Origin: Lucifuga dentata
Lineage: Eukaryota; Chordata; Actinopteri; Ophidiiformes; Bythitidae
DNA: 64,000 nt
Assembly: GCA_014773175.1 (NCBI GenBank)
Contig: VXCM01001538.1
Span: forward strand, 62,001-126,000
Reading direction: 5' to 3'
Numbering within the stretch: the first letter of the stretch is position 1; each line of letters begins with the position of its first letter. The notes beneath the pieces were generated by a model. The model was given only the letters and a program-made list of their open reading frames with translations. It was not told the DNA's origin and did not search any database. Both the position numbers and the translations under genes were made by a program. Shown here piece after piece: positions 1 through 11,248 of this stretch.

Positions 1-460
1 TCATGGCACTCTCCTCGCAGCACGGAACCTGTACACGATTCCATCAGTCCCTCCCTTCGCCCTCTTGGCTCACTGAGTGACCCCACAGAGGGGGGGAGCT
101 GAACAAGTTCTTTGCTTCGTCTGCATCCATCCAGCACCGCATCCAGTCAACACCTGACCGGAGGTGGTGCACCCACTCCACAGTCAGAGCTTTAACGTGG
201 TGAGTGGGTTTGCGTGTATCAAAAAAGCTGAAAGGTTTGCTGAGGGACATGTCAGAGATGTTTCAGCTGAGATGCCACACTAATACTGACTGAACTGACC
301 CCAACGGCTCAGCAGCCGGGAGAGGTCACCACCGTTAGATTCCCAGTTACTATGGCGATGGAGAGGGAACTACCAGCCGTCCTGGGAAAAAGTCTACACC
401 GGAGTCTGTGGCAGTCCGATGCAGTTTCATCACCTGATCCTGCATGTCTCATGCCATACA
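1..460. other. No recognisable gene
   Basis: Moderate-GC sequence with short chance frames only. No splice-flanked coding block or known repeat seen. Confidence 0.5.
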
Positions 461-464
461 AACA

Positions 465-680
465 CACGTATATACATATGTACACATATGTATATATACG
501 TGTGTATATATATATACATATATATATACACACGTATATATACGTATATACGTACCTAGGTATATACACGTATATATGTAGATACATAATATGTATATAT
601 ACGTATAGTGTATATACATAGGTATGTATATACGTATATACATGAATTGTATATATGTATATATACATATATATATATGA
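465..680. repeat. TATA/CGTA-type AT-rich microsatellite
   Basis: Irregular alternating purine-pyrimidine run built of TA, CA and CGTATA units. Produces spurious Tyr/Ile/His-rich frames on both strands. Z-DNA- or cruciform-prone. Confidence 0.9.
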
Positions 681-714
681 ATTAAAACAGTGAAGTTTTA
701 AAACAGCCATGACC

Positions 715-1365
715 CGTACATTGATTATTTTCAGAAAATCACAGGAATACTATGACAATACTCATAAAAACAGGTAATTTACTAAACTAATAAACTGATG
801 AACAACATCAGGAGGTCGGCTGAGGGAATTCCAAAACTCTGTATGGAGGAATGTCCAGCACATAGACAGACCCGCATCANAGGTCGGCTGAGGGAATTCC
901 AAAACTCTGTATGGAGGAATGTCCAGCACATAGACAGACCCGCATCAACGCAGGTACAGGATAATTACTGAAAACACGTAACGGGTAAGATTCTTAAAAA
1001 AAAATACTCACCATAATTACAGCTAAATATGCTAAAGAAACGCTGTGATAATTAAAGCTCATTTGTAAAGCTTTTCTTACCTTAATCAATACACCGCTGA
1101 ACTGTTTGGCGAGAGGAAGAGGAGTCCGGAAAACTTAATGTCAGCTAATATTAGGTACGTAATCAGCTGTTTACCGGTACTGGTACATGGATTACTTTCA
1201 GAAAATAACAGGAATTCTATGACAACACCCAGAAAAAAAGGTAGACTAATTTGCTAAACAAATAAATTGATGGAGCAACTTTGGGGGGTCGGCTTATATG
1301 CAGGTTTCTGTAAAAAGCTAAATTTGCAGGTCAAAATCGGGGGGTCGTATATACAGTACCTATAT
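715..1365. repeat. Interspersed repeat B, two partial copies
   Basis: TTTTCAGAAAATCACAGGAATACTA and following sequence occur at 729 and, diverged, at 1196. They share GGTCGGCTGAGGGAATTCCA or the alternative GGGGTCGGCTTATATGCAGG. The same family recurs at 9157-9600 and 61680-62500. Unclassified. Contains a 67-bp duplicate around N880. Confidence 0.6.
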
Positions 1366-2191
1366 AGTACAGTACTATATACCTGTATATAGTAGTATAT
1401 ACAGTACCTCTCAGGCAGAGTGCAGCTGTTAGCTAGGTGACAGTACAGTGACAGTTCATCAACAGGAAAGGCTGTACCGAGAAGTATCATCTGAAATAAC
1501 TTCTTCCCAGTGGACGTAATAGCTAATTCTTGCCCCAGAGTGTGACTGTAAATTAAAGATTACATGAAATATTCTTGAAATTTCATTCTGCATCTTCTCA
1601 GATACTGTGATTTCATTGTAATCCTTCACATCACTGAATTCACCATTAACTGTTCACCTGAACAGTTTATGATGTTTTATATGGTATCATTGTAATCCTT
1701 GGCCATCAAAANACTGTTCACCTGAACAGTTTATGATGTTTTATATGGTATCATTGTAATCCTTGGCCATCAAAACATGGGAGCAGCGTAGCCAGTACAG
1801 TTAACTGATGATAAGCTGATTTTCCCCTCCAGAGCTAATTAGCCTCTATGAAGCTAAACTTAAATGCACTCTGAAGTCCAAATCCACCACAAGACAAGAA
1901 CTTACCTGAAGCTAGCATAGCAGCTAAGCTAACACTGTTAGCAGCGAAGCTAACACTGTTCATACATACAAGTCACAGCTAAGCTAATTTCACTCCACTG
2001 TTAGCTTGTTTTGTCACAGGAAATACATCTAGCTAACACTCCAGCTATGCTAGACTGAGTCAGCATCACTTCCTATTTGTTTTGCGTCTCAAATCATCTG
2101 ATTGGCTCTCCTCCTCATGTGACTTTCTTGGTATTCATCAGGTGTTTCTGCTTCAGGTGGAGAAACTAATTTGTTGTGTTTTTACCTTTAC

Positions 2192-2235
2192 CTGTTAGCC
2201 AGTTAGCTTGTAGCTGTTAGCCAGTTAGCTTGTAG
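2192..2235. repeat. 22-bp tandem duplication
   Basis: CTGTTAGCCAGTTAGCTTGT AG occurs twice head to tail without an N. The surrounding 1900-2240 is rich in GCTAA/GTTAGC words. Confidence 0.85.
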
Positions 2236-2688
2236 CTGAAGCGTTTCAGACAACAGGAAATAATTCATCAGACTCTGAGCTGCTACTTTCAGACAGGATG
2301 TTTAGTTTCTTCTTGTTCTCTATGATGTAAAAATTCATCAACACGTCATCACACCGCAGCATCATGAATATCCTGATATGACGATGTTTTGTCATGTAGC
2401 AGCATCATCAGGAATGGTGTGACGTTCACAGCTGTTGGTGGTAATTTCTTTGAATTGGTTTTCTGTGGGAATCTCCCACAGATGCTTCAGGCAGCTGGTT
2501 TGATCATCAGGTAAAGAGTTCCGCTGCATCTCAGCAGAAAGCGGGCCGCTTCTGAAAGACGTGTTGATTTTAACACGCAGCTGAATCTTCAGAACCACAT
2601 GAACCCGTCTCAGACACTGAGAGGCTGCAGCGTTTTGTGTTAGCGTGAGTCTGTACAGCAGAACACTTAAACATCACACCCATTACAG

Positions 2689-3368
2689 ATCCATGTCCTC
2701 GCCCTGCATGACCTGGATGCTGACTGGCGCCCTCACCTGGCAGCAGAGGAGGAGTACAACCCTTACGACCCGGGCTTCTGCACTCCAAGAGCGCTCCACG
2801 ATGGAACGACTCCAGACTGGATGAAATCTAAACCAAAATTCGAGCCAAACTCCCATTTCCTGAAGCTCTGCCCAACTTCACCTTTCTCGGGGACGATCCA
2901 AATCACCCCAGTCTTTTCTCCCGTATTGTTCGTGGCAAGGAGCAGCAGTGGAGGGTGTGGGAGGATGAAGGTCACATGGCCTTTCTTACTCCTTTCCCCA
3001 ACTCGCCCGGCCTCACCGTGGTCGTCCCTCGCCAACCTTTAACGTCTGACATATTCAAACTAGAAACGGCAGATTATGAGCAGCTGGTGCTGGCGACCTG
3101 ACAGGTGGCGAAGCTTCTTGAGGAGGCGTTGGGCGCCAGGGGGGTGGGGCTTATTTTTGAGGGTTTTGAGATTGACTACGCCCATGCCAAGTTGATACCT
3201 CTGCTGATGCTTCCAGCAGCAGCAGTGGAGGAAGCTAGCAGCGCTAAAACGTCTTCTCCACAGTTCTACTCCAGGTATCCGGGCTACGTGAGCTCTGAGG
3301 ATGGACCTGAAGCCTGTCCAGAACGTCTGGAGGAGTTACACGCCATCATCACACAGAAACACGCCTGA
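2689..3368 (+). pseudogene. HIT-like (histidine triad) protein, broken reading frame
   Basis: A splice-acceptor-like ttacag precedes 2689. From there the frame reads IHVLALHDLDADWRPHLAAE and on to about 2848. It then continues one frame over as EALPNFTFLGDDPNHPSLFS, WEDEGHMAFLTPFPNSPGLT and, after an in-frame TGA at 3099-3101, QVAKLLEEALGARGVGLIFE, DYAHAKLIPL and YPGYVSSEDGPEACPERLEE, stopping at 3366-3368. The order and the HAK-type histidine motif suit the HIT-like fold (nucleotide hydrolases or transferases); the canonical HxHxH is reduced. The frame shift is explained by loss of one A in the A-run at 2846-2848, and the TGA by a CGA-to-TGA change. It may be a pseudogene, or an intact gene with sequencing errors. 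The 5' exons were not found. Confidence 0.55.
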
Positions 3369-3578
3369 CTCAGTCACAGCGTGTTTAGCTGCGTGACAAA
3401 AATAACAGCTTACAGTAAAATGACCAAAACGCAATGTTTGGTAAAATGCGAAATGTTTGATTTTTGCTGAGACTTTTAGAAGTTTCGATTTTAGCAGATT
3501 TTTGATGTGTTACAGCGTTGCTGAGTATAGATATCTGATTTAAAAAACAATCTACATTTCAGTCAGAGTTGGTGATAG

Positions 3579-3733
3579 TTAAAGGACCATTCCACCCATC
3601 TCTTGAATATTTGATTTTGAAAGATTAAGAGATTTAGCAAAATATCAGGAAAGCTGAAAAACGGTTTTATCCTTTGGATGAAAACTGAATATATTAGGCT
3701 CAGACATGTAACATGGACGGTATGGTCTTTTAA
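3579..3733. mobile_element. TTAA-flanked miniature element, short deleted copy
   Basis: Ends TTAAAGGACCATTCCACCC and GGTATGGTCTTTTAA. Only the terminal parts remain (155 bp). Member of the family of ten copies in this window with AGGACCATACCACCC ends. TTAA targets plus an AGG terminus suit Kolobok-type elements; piggyBac is the alternative. Confidence 0.7.
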
Positions 3734-3739
3734 CTTAAG

Positions 3740-5100
3740 GCCATTGTACCTGTTGTACAATGTGGAGGTGTTATGATTTTTGAGATTTATTTTTTATTTA
3801 ACATTTTTTAGGGTTTGTAGCACATCATCATCATTCAGGCTGTGATACTGTAACTTTCTGATGTCGCCTTGAAAATGTTGAAAATTCTGATGTCATGCTA
3901 ACACGTAATGCTAATTTTTCTCAGCTTAATTTTGAAAAAGTAAGCCATCAGGATTGGAAATATTAGTTGTGAGCCATTATAACATTCAGCAGTTTTTATA
4001 TTTTTGAATATTTGGTGAGTTTTTCTGGTTTTTAGCTTCACTTTGTTCATGTAGAATTCATGGAAACTACTCTGTTTAATTAAACAGACCATCAGACGAA
4101 GGAGGCTGTTTGGATTAGAGTTACTAAGACATTGATCAGGCCAGGAGGACTTGAATGCACCATAACCTGAGAGGTAAAAGTGATGCAGCCAAACGTCAGA
4201 CACAGGAAGCTTGGTGCTGCGTTCAGATGTCTGATGATCAGACGTTTGAAATCTGTCTGCAGAGATAAAAAGGAATAATTCATCATTATTAAACACGATG
4301 GAATCATTTCTGTTTCTGTTTAGTTTATCAAAGCAATGCAATTATGTGTAAATATCCTTTTCATTTTCTTGCTGCAGAAAGTTGGTTGAACGTTGATTTT
4401 GTTTGTTAGCTGCTAACAGTAGCTACTTAGCAGTGCTAATATGGGAATATTAATTTCCTGTTTCCTCGTGTGTTGTCGGAAATATATTTAGGAGTTTTGT
4501 ACACGTGATCAGCCAAAAGAATTGATGCTGATTTTACTATGGTACCTGAACACACCACGGCAGAAAGCACACAATCATGTCAACAGCAAGTGTTTAAGTC
4601 TGGCGTTTATTTTTAGCTGACACATTTTTGTGCAGAAACAAACAAAGCTGTGGTGGAATTCTGAGGAGGCGATGTGAACCAGGCCAGCAGAGAAAAGACT
4701 GTAAATATTCACTTTATACGCCATTAAAGGATAAAAAAAAGACACGGATGCTGCTTGTATTTGTAAGTAACTAGTTCATCAGAAAAAAAGACTTCTTTTT
4801 CCTGGGCATCCTTTTTTACTCCTGAGAGCACTTGAATGCATCACACTTGAAAGCTTACAAGCAGCACCTGAAGGCACCACTTGTTGCTNTGAGAGCACTT
4901 GAATGCATCACACTTGAAAGCTTACAAGCAGCACCTGAAGGCACCACTTGTTGCTCCTGAGCTTTCCAGGTTTATTATGTATATTGTATGTTGTATTATG
5001 TCCTGCTTAATTATAGTAATGGAGTAAATACTCAGTACGTTTACCTGTACAGGATATTTTATTTACCTGGATGCTGATTAAGGCTATAATGCAGTCAGAC
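3740..5100. other. No recognisable gene
   Basis: AT-rich intergenic sequence. The 147-codon minus frame at 3898-4341 is not protein-like in composition. N4889 is flanked by a 66-bp duplicate (4823-4888, 4890-4955). Confidence 0.5.
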
Positions 5101-5107
5101 ATAACGA

Positions 5108-5838
5108 CCCAGATTCATAAAAAGGTGATAAGGAGTGCAGTGTTGCCTTAATGAGCGCCGTGACAACTGAAGCTCATTCATAAAACTTCTCCTACATAAT
5201 TGTTGCTCCACTGTCAACTGAAGGCAGCGTTTGAGGTGTGACAGGTAAAGATGAAGATCAGCGTGTTAATGAGCTGCTGCATGTTTACCAGCATCATTTA
5301 TCCTGATTCATCTGGTTTTAAAGGAAACACACGTTCTGCTTTAGATCCTCCTTTAAATGATGGACGCTAAAATAACAACAAAACGTGTATTTTAACCTCT
5401 GTAGTGAATGTGTGTGTGTGTGTGTGAGAGAGAGAGGAACTCAACAGCACAGCAGATGAGGCTTTATGAATAAGCTCAGCACCATCAGAATATGTCTCAG
5501 ATCAGATCAAACCTCAGCCTTTAAAACTGATCAGCTGATAGTTTATCTATCAAAGTTATTGATCAGTAACACGTGAGATAAATACAGTTTAAATGTCACC
5601 CAGATTTCATACTGCTGAAATTTACCAGCGGACTGAAGCAGGTCTTAATGTTAGCCTGTGGGTTTGTTTTATGAATAGCTACCACCACATGAAAATAAGG
5701 AAATATATCAGTAATGCCTCTTTAAGGCTAACGCTAATACATGTCGCTAACAGGCGTTTATGAATGAGGGAACATGGTTACACTGTGACATTAGCGTGTA
5801 GTGATGCGGTAAATCATGCTAAGGTTTATGAATCTGTG
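5108..5838. mobile_element. Possible DNA transposon with AGATTCATAAA ends
   Basis: CCCAGATTCATAAAAAGG at the left and an inverted AGATTCATAAACC at the right. The interior has related GGCGTTTATGAATGAGGG and CTCATTCATAAAAC motifs. Similar sequence recurs at 35370-35620 and 40320-40530, showing that it is dispersed. Boundaries tentative. Confidence 0.35.
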
Positions 5839-6158
5839 CCTTTATTACTCTGATACACAGATTTCAGTGTAATTATGTGTTTATATCACATTTGAAAGAA
5901 ATAGCATTAGCATTGTGTTAGCTTAGCACTTGATGTTTGGCTGTAGGTGAGTAATCGTGTGCATGGATTTCTGTGAATCCTCGTGGTTGGAAATGATCAC
6001 AATGAGACTGAGACATCAAGACATAATGAGAGATGAAAAAAAACAATGAGACAAGCAGCAAACAATTTATTTATTTGGAAAAATTTGAGTTTCTTTGAAC
6101 ATAATTTAGCTTCACAGATTACAGGTAACATTAAAAGATTAATGAAACCTCACAAATC

Positions 6159-6181
6159 TACGGAGCCCCTGAGGGGTCATA

Positions 6182-6230
<49 letters not shown>

Positions 6231-6364
6231 NNNNNNNTTTTTTTTTTTTTTAAACTTCCAACTGATTTTTTTTCTTCCACGTCCCTTCAGGAACATCCCT
6301 TTTTAACCCACATTTTGTTTTCACCCACTTTTTTTTTCACACATGAGCCCTAAGGGGCTCTGTA
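6159..6364. mobile_element. Miniature element with inverted ends and a poly-A/N7/poly-T core
   Basis: CGGAGCCCCTGAGGGGTCAT near 6161 is matched by an inverted copy ending at 6364 (AGCCCTAAGGGGCTCTG). Both ends are flanked by TA. The centre is poly-A, seven Ns, then poly-T: a hairpin that the assembly did not resolve. Confidence 0.5.
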
Positions 6365-7512
6365 TAAATGATGTCAATACAGCAGAATCATTTTGTCCAG
6401 CGTGATGTCATTGTTCAGTTCACTATCAGCTCAAAGAACAAAACGATTATTATTTTATAACTTTTACAATGTTTAATTATTATATTTCACTCTAAAAGGG
6501 AGGAAAATAACAAAAAATATATTTTAAATTGAATCATTACTCATATCACAGTCTTTTATAGCAGCATCACACCTGTACATCATATTATCTGTATTCGCTC
6601 ATTAAAATGTGTTAATTAGTCCCACAGAGTCTTTAAATATAAGGCTTAATTAATGTCTGCTTAAGCTCTTAATTAGCATCGTTAAACGAGACTTAACCTC
6701 ATTAAAGTGGACAAAGATGAAGTGTGAAACAGAAGCTTCCTGTCGGTCATCATGGCGACTGAAGGACGACTTGCTGTGACTTAACATCTCTGATTTCTTC
6801 ATCTAATTCACGTCGTCATTTCCTGTTTCCCAGAATGCATCGTGTTCCGTTAGTGGAGGAAATAGAAGATCTTATTCTTTGCTTCTGACAGATGAAAGAA
6901 AAACCTGATGGGCGGTTATCTTTGTAGAAAACGGTCCAGGTAGGCGTGAAGTACGTCCTGAGACGTGTTGGCAGGTTAGCGAGGAGGCGTGGCCTCAGGC
7001 TTTGAAAGACTTTTCTTAGTTTTTAAAGGTTAATTTCATGTATTAACTTCCTTCATCTGTCCTTCCTCTCTCATCAAAACAGTTTTAATGTAAATGGGTG
7101 TAGATACCGTACATGCTGTATTAGTGGGCAGGGCCTTTATTTACCTCAAACACAGAGAGAACCCGGCCTTTATTTCTAATTTTGCCGATGGACAAACCCA
7201 TAGCTGCATAAAAAAGCTTAATTTCAGCCACTTTTCCTGGACGAGGAGCACGTGACGCTCCGCTGTCACTCACGGTAACTATGGTGACAGCAGCTCCACG
7301 TTTGTGGCTTTGTTTCACGTTGAGCCGGTCGTGCCTTCTGGCTGGAGGGACGACAGTTGGAGAGGTTTTTAAATGGTTTGACCTCCAAACATGGCCACCG
7401 TCATCTGGTGGCCTTTATATGAGACCGGCTTTTATTTCCTCCTGCTGACTCCGCCCCCCAGCTATTATTAGATATCGGCTATTAATAGAGAATTTATGGT
7501 AAACCTGTGATT
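6365..7512. other. No recognisable gene
   Basis: Sequence downstream of the GPCR exon on its strand; may hold its 3' UTR. No clear polyadenylation signal could be assigned. Short frames only. Confidence 0.4.
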
Positions 7513-8061
7513 TCAGCAGTTCGTTTGATTGAAGGAGGCTTTATCACGCTGCAACATCACGCGGTTTCTCGGCGAGACTCCGCCCACAGCACTGCCCTTC
7601 ATGCGCTCCATCTTGGAGATGTAGAGGAGCAGCTTGATACTGCAGCTCAGATCCATGATGGAGAAGACGCTGATGCGGATCTGGCAGTGGAACACCACGA
7701 AGGAGTAGTAGGACACAAAGGGCATGAGCGCCACGGGCAGGTAGTTAACCACAATGATGGCCAGGATGATCAGCGCCATTTTGAAGGCCTTCTTCTTCAG
7801 CAGGTGCATCGCCTCCTTTCCTGCCACAGAGCGGCGGAGGACCCAGATGATGGAGATGTTGCAGAAGACCATGACTGCAAAGGCGAAGAGGATGAAGTCG
7901 CTGAAGACCTCGTTGACTCTCAGGATGCACTTGGCGAGGCCGTGAGCCAGGACGAAGCCCCAGACCAGGACGGAAACTCCGCGGCGGACGTTGTTGCCTC
8001 GGGTAGCGGAGAAGCATACCGGGTGGACCACGGCCACGTACCTGTCCAGGCAGATACACAC
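7513..8061 (-). CDS. Class A (rhodopsin-like) GPCR, last coding exon (TM3 end to C-tail)
   Basis: 182 codons open on the minus strand, preceded by a good acceptor (tttctcctgtcag, + strand 8062-8075), so this is probably a 3' exon starting in phase 0. It begins VCICLDRYVAVVHPV, the DRY motif at the end of TM3. Hydrophobic TM4, TM5, TM6 and TM7 follow: GVSVLVWGFVLAHGLAKCIL, FILFAFAVMVFCNISIIWVL, MALIILAIIVVNYLPVALMP and IRISVFSIMDLSCSIKLLLY. The linker between TM4 and TM5 is unusually short. TM6 lacks the usual CWxP and TM7 lacks a clear NPxxY. Exons for TM1-TM3 were not found in the next few kb upstream on the minus strand. Subfamily not recognised. Confidence 0.65.
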   Translation of the reverse strand: MCICLDRYVAVVHPVCFSATRGNNVRRGVSVLVWGFVLAHGLAKCILRVNEVFSDFILFAFAVMVFCNISIIWVLRRSVAGKEAMHLLKKKAFKMALIILAIIVVNYLPVALMPFVSYYSFVVFHCQIRISVFSIMDLSCSIKLLLYISKMERMKGSAVGGVSPRNRVMLQRDKASFNQTNC

Positions 8062-8439
8062 CTGACAGGAGAAAAGGGAGGGAAGATGGCCGACAGTCGC
8101 ACGTAAAGGTCAGGACAGACGTTCCTGAACTTTGCTGACTTTGTGTTCGTGTTTGAACCACGTGGAAAGACGTTTCTGCCACCTTACAACTTACGACTTC
8201 CTACGGTACGCCAGAGGAAGAATACTGATAAGAAAACCTCTTCTTCATCTAAAGAAAAGTGTTATTGTATTATTTATTATTTGTCGCCTCATGAGCACCA
8301 AAAATGTCTCAGGATGTCCATGATTAAACATGATAAAATCAGAGATGTCCACTTAAAGACGAAGACGTAACGTAAATACTCCAGTATAAGCCCAGTTTTT
8401 TTTTTTTTACCAAATGTCACAAAGCATATTGGGGTCGGC

Positions 8440-8900
8440 TTATTCAGTTCAATTCAATTCAAAAATACAGTCCCTCAAAGGGAAATTAAAAGCATATAGG
8501 TCAGAAACAACATGACAGACTTCATACAGAACACAAAATACTAGAAGACTAAAACCTGCAAGTTCACAGTGCGACAATAGCAAAAGCCTAATACAGATAC
8601 AAAAGTTAAAATGCTAATACACACACATATACTACACACACACACACACACAATGGTAATAATACTAATGTCGATTGCTAATCGGTACCAAGAACTTTCC
8701 TCTTTGACCTTTGGTGTTTATCGTCTTACAGCCTCTGGAACAAAACCTAACTGTCTTCTGTTTGTTTTACAAGAAGGATTCCTAAAGCGTGTTCCAGAGG
8801 ACATCCATGTGAAGGAGTCATGAAGAACACGTGTAGGATCATTTATAACAGCATACGCTTTATTCAGTACCTGGTGGAGTTTAACTGTCAGCGGTCACTG
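8440..8900. repeat. Retroelement-like fragment
   Basis: TCAATTCAATTCAAAAATAC, GTCCCTCAAAGGGAAATTAA and, further on, ACAGCCTCTGGAACAAAACC look like 3' parts of a fish non-LTR element. No coding capacity. Confidence 0.35.
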
Positions 8901-9156
8901 TGTTTTACCAGTAACTTTAGAACTAACATTTACAACATCTTGCATCTCTTTTTGTCTTTCTGACTCAGATGAAAACCAGCAGATAAAGAAAAGGTCAGAA
9001 AACTTTAGAAAAAAAAGACATATAGAATAACTGCAGCCTGGTTTTATGGTTTTATCCACTCTAAAGGAGCTGGGCTGACGCTGCTGTTATACAGGAGAAA
9101 CTCAGGAAATTTACAGGAAATACTACCATTACCACTACCATGAAAATAGTTTAAAT

Positions 9157-9600
9157 CATACCTTAGAATGAGATATTTACTGACTAAACATCTTATCAGC
9201 ACATTTAGCGGCGGCCAGTAAGTNCATACCTTAGAATGAGATATTTACTGACTAAACATCTTATCAGCACATTTAGCGGCGGCCAGTAAGTTCTGCTGTG
9301 AATGGTCAGTTACGGTAATCAGCTACTGAAATAAATATCATGTTTACTGGTATGTGGATTATTTTCAGAAAATCACAGGAATACTATGACAATACCCAGA
9401 AAAACAGGGAATTTGATCAACTAATAAATTGTCGGCTGAGGGAATTCCAAAACTCGGTATGGAGGAATATTCCAGCACATAGACAGACCCGCATCGACTC
9501 AGGTACAGGATAATTACTGCAAACACGGAACAGGTGAGATTCTTAAAAAAAAGAAAACTAATCATAATTACAGCTAAATATGCTAAATAAGCGCATACAT
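9157..9600. repeat. Interspersed repeat B, third copy (empty Tc1 site)
   Basis: Contains CTTAGAATGAGATATTTACT, GGTCAGTTACGGTAATCAGC and ATCACAGGAATACTATGACA in the same order as 61690-62400, but without the Tc1 insert found there. A 67-bp duplicate flanks N9224. Confidence 0.65.
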
Positions 9601-9924
9601 ACATAAAATTTGTATGTTACATGTTTAAAACAGTCGATATTTAGGTTTTCTTTTCTTAAAAGTCTTTGTTGTTTGCGTCAGAACGTCCTCTGGTCCCTGC
9701 AGACGTCTGATGTGAAATCTGATATGTCTTCTGCGTGTTCTGGCAGACGGTTTGAATGTTAGCGTGTTCTCTGTAGATACTTTCTGTCTGAATCTCACTG
9801 ATACAACAGTTCATAAACAGGTGATGTAAGGTGAGCTGGACGACGAGATAAGAAATCTAATGCAAGAAGTTACCGGAATTTCTACGCCGTGTTTGTGTAA
9901 GAAACGACCTGCCGGGAATAAAAA

Positions 9925-9990
<66 letters not shown>

Positions 9991-9992
9991 NC

Positions 9993-10034
<42 letters not shown>
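9925..10034. repeat. (CT)n(CA)n compound microsatellite with N
   Basis: CT run, CA run, N at 9991, then CT run and CA run again. The second block is probably the same locus read twice across the gap. Confidence 0.9.
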
Positions 10035-10263
10035 TTCCTGTTACATCACATCCAGGATTAAAACACAAGCTCATTTAAAGTTCATCAGAGTTCATTAATA
10101 TTTAATGAATTCACACTTTCACAGATCATGTTATCATGGAATAATTTCAGATGAGGAATATTATAATAATTTCATTATACTTACTTAATGAAGAATTATA
10201 ATAATTTTAAAACATTTTAGATTGGTTTTTTCTACCTTCCAGACTGCTGTTGGTTTCAGTTCA

Positions 10264-10849
10264 TTAAAGGACCATACCATCCATTTTTCATCTTTGAGCC
10301 TAATATATTCAGTTTTCATACATGTTACGTTACTGACAGTCATTTCCCAAAGCATACTACTGGAACAGTGAATTAAAAATGTTTTTCCTACCTTCCAGAC
10401 CTCCATTGGTTTCAGTTCATTCTGCTATTAAAATCAACTTGTTGATACTTGAAACGTTCTTGGAATAGGTAATCCATCATCACCAACAAGCCGTGTATTC
10501 AGGTTTTTTTTTTTAGCAGTTATGTAATTTTAGCATTTAAACTCAATAAAAAGCGTGGAGTGAATTTATGCCTCCGCCGGGGAATATAGTCCCAAAAGAA
10601 GACCTGCGTTTATGGAAAAATTTAAAGGACCATGACTTCATAAGGCTGTGTAACTATTAGCAGGAGAAACATGGATTTTTAAGGTGGGTGTATCACTTGA
10701 ATATTTGATTTTGAAAGATTAAGAGATTTTGCAAAATATCAGGAAAGCTGAAATACGGTTTTATCTTTTGGGAAATGATTGTCAGTAACGTCACATGTAT
10801 GAAAACTGAACATATTAGGCTCAAACATGCAAAATGGGTGGTCCTTTAA
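10264..10849 (+). mobile_element. TTAA-flanked miniature element, full-length copy
   Basis: Runs from TTAAAGGACCATACCATCC to GGTGGTCCTTTAA, with terminal inverted repeats of about 85 bp and an asymmetric core containing GGGGAATATAGTCCCAAAAG. It is preceded by a fragment of the same family (10220-10263), so two copies may be nested or abutting. No coding potential. Confidence 0.8.
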
Positions 10850-10952
10850 GAAAAACTATAGTTATTACACAAACTTTGTCATAAACACTTTGTTTCTTCC
10901 TCTAAGCTTTACACACAGTCTGCAACAAAACAACGCAACTAACTTCCAATTG

Positions 10953-10953
10953 A

Positions 10954-11039
<86 letters not shown>

Positions 11040-11040
11040 G
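10953..11040. repeat. (CTA)n(ATA)n trinucleotide array
   Basis: About 15 CTA/TAC units followed directly by about 14 ATA units, no interruptions. Confidence 0.95.
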
Positions 11041-11248
11041 AAGTCCACATGTAGCCAGTTATATTGAGTAATAGTAACTACATACTTATAAGACAGTCTT
11101 GTTGAATGTAAAGTGTTGAAAGTTAAAGTTATGAGTTATGGCGGTAGATATGCTGTATGAAACTGATTCAAATCATCTGGATTCAAATTTTTAATTCTGA
11201 AGCGTTTCATCATTCATCCATACTTTTTAGGAGTTTATTATATATATA

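Noticed and set aside
309..710. Long Tyr/Ile/His-rich frames on both strands
   Set aside because: Created by the TATA/CGTA microsatellite; no homology-like features.
1649..1775. 63-bp direct repeat as a genuine tandem duplication
   Set aside because: A single N sits exactly between the copies and the same pattern recurs at a dozen places with near-constant length.
3099..3101. In-frame TGA as a selenocysteine codon
   Set aside because: HIT-like proteins are not known selenoproteins, the position corresponds to a surface helix residue, and no SECIS-like element was identified; CpG decay of CGA is simpler.
3898..4341. 147-codon minus-strand frame
   Set aside because: No domain, no splice-flanked block and AT-driven composition; probably chance.
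7507..8106. 199-codon plus-strand frame rich in Asp/Glu/His
   Set aside because: It is the antisense shadow of the GPCR exon; composition is charged and low in hydrophobic residues as expected for the complement of membrane segments.
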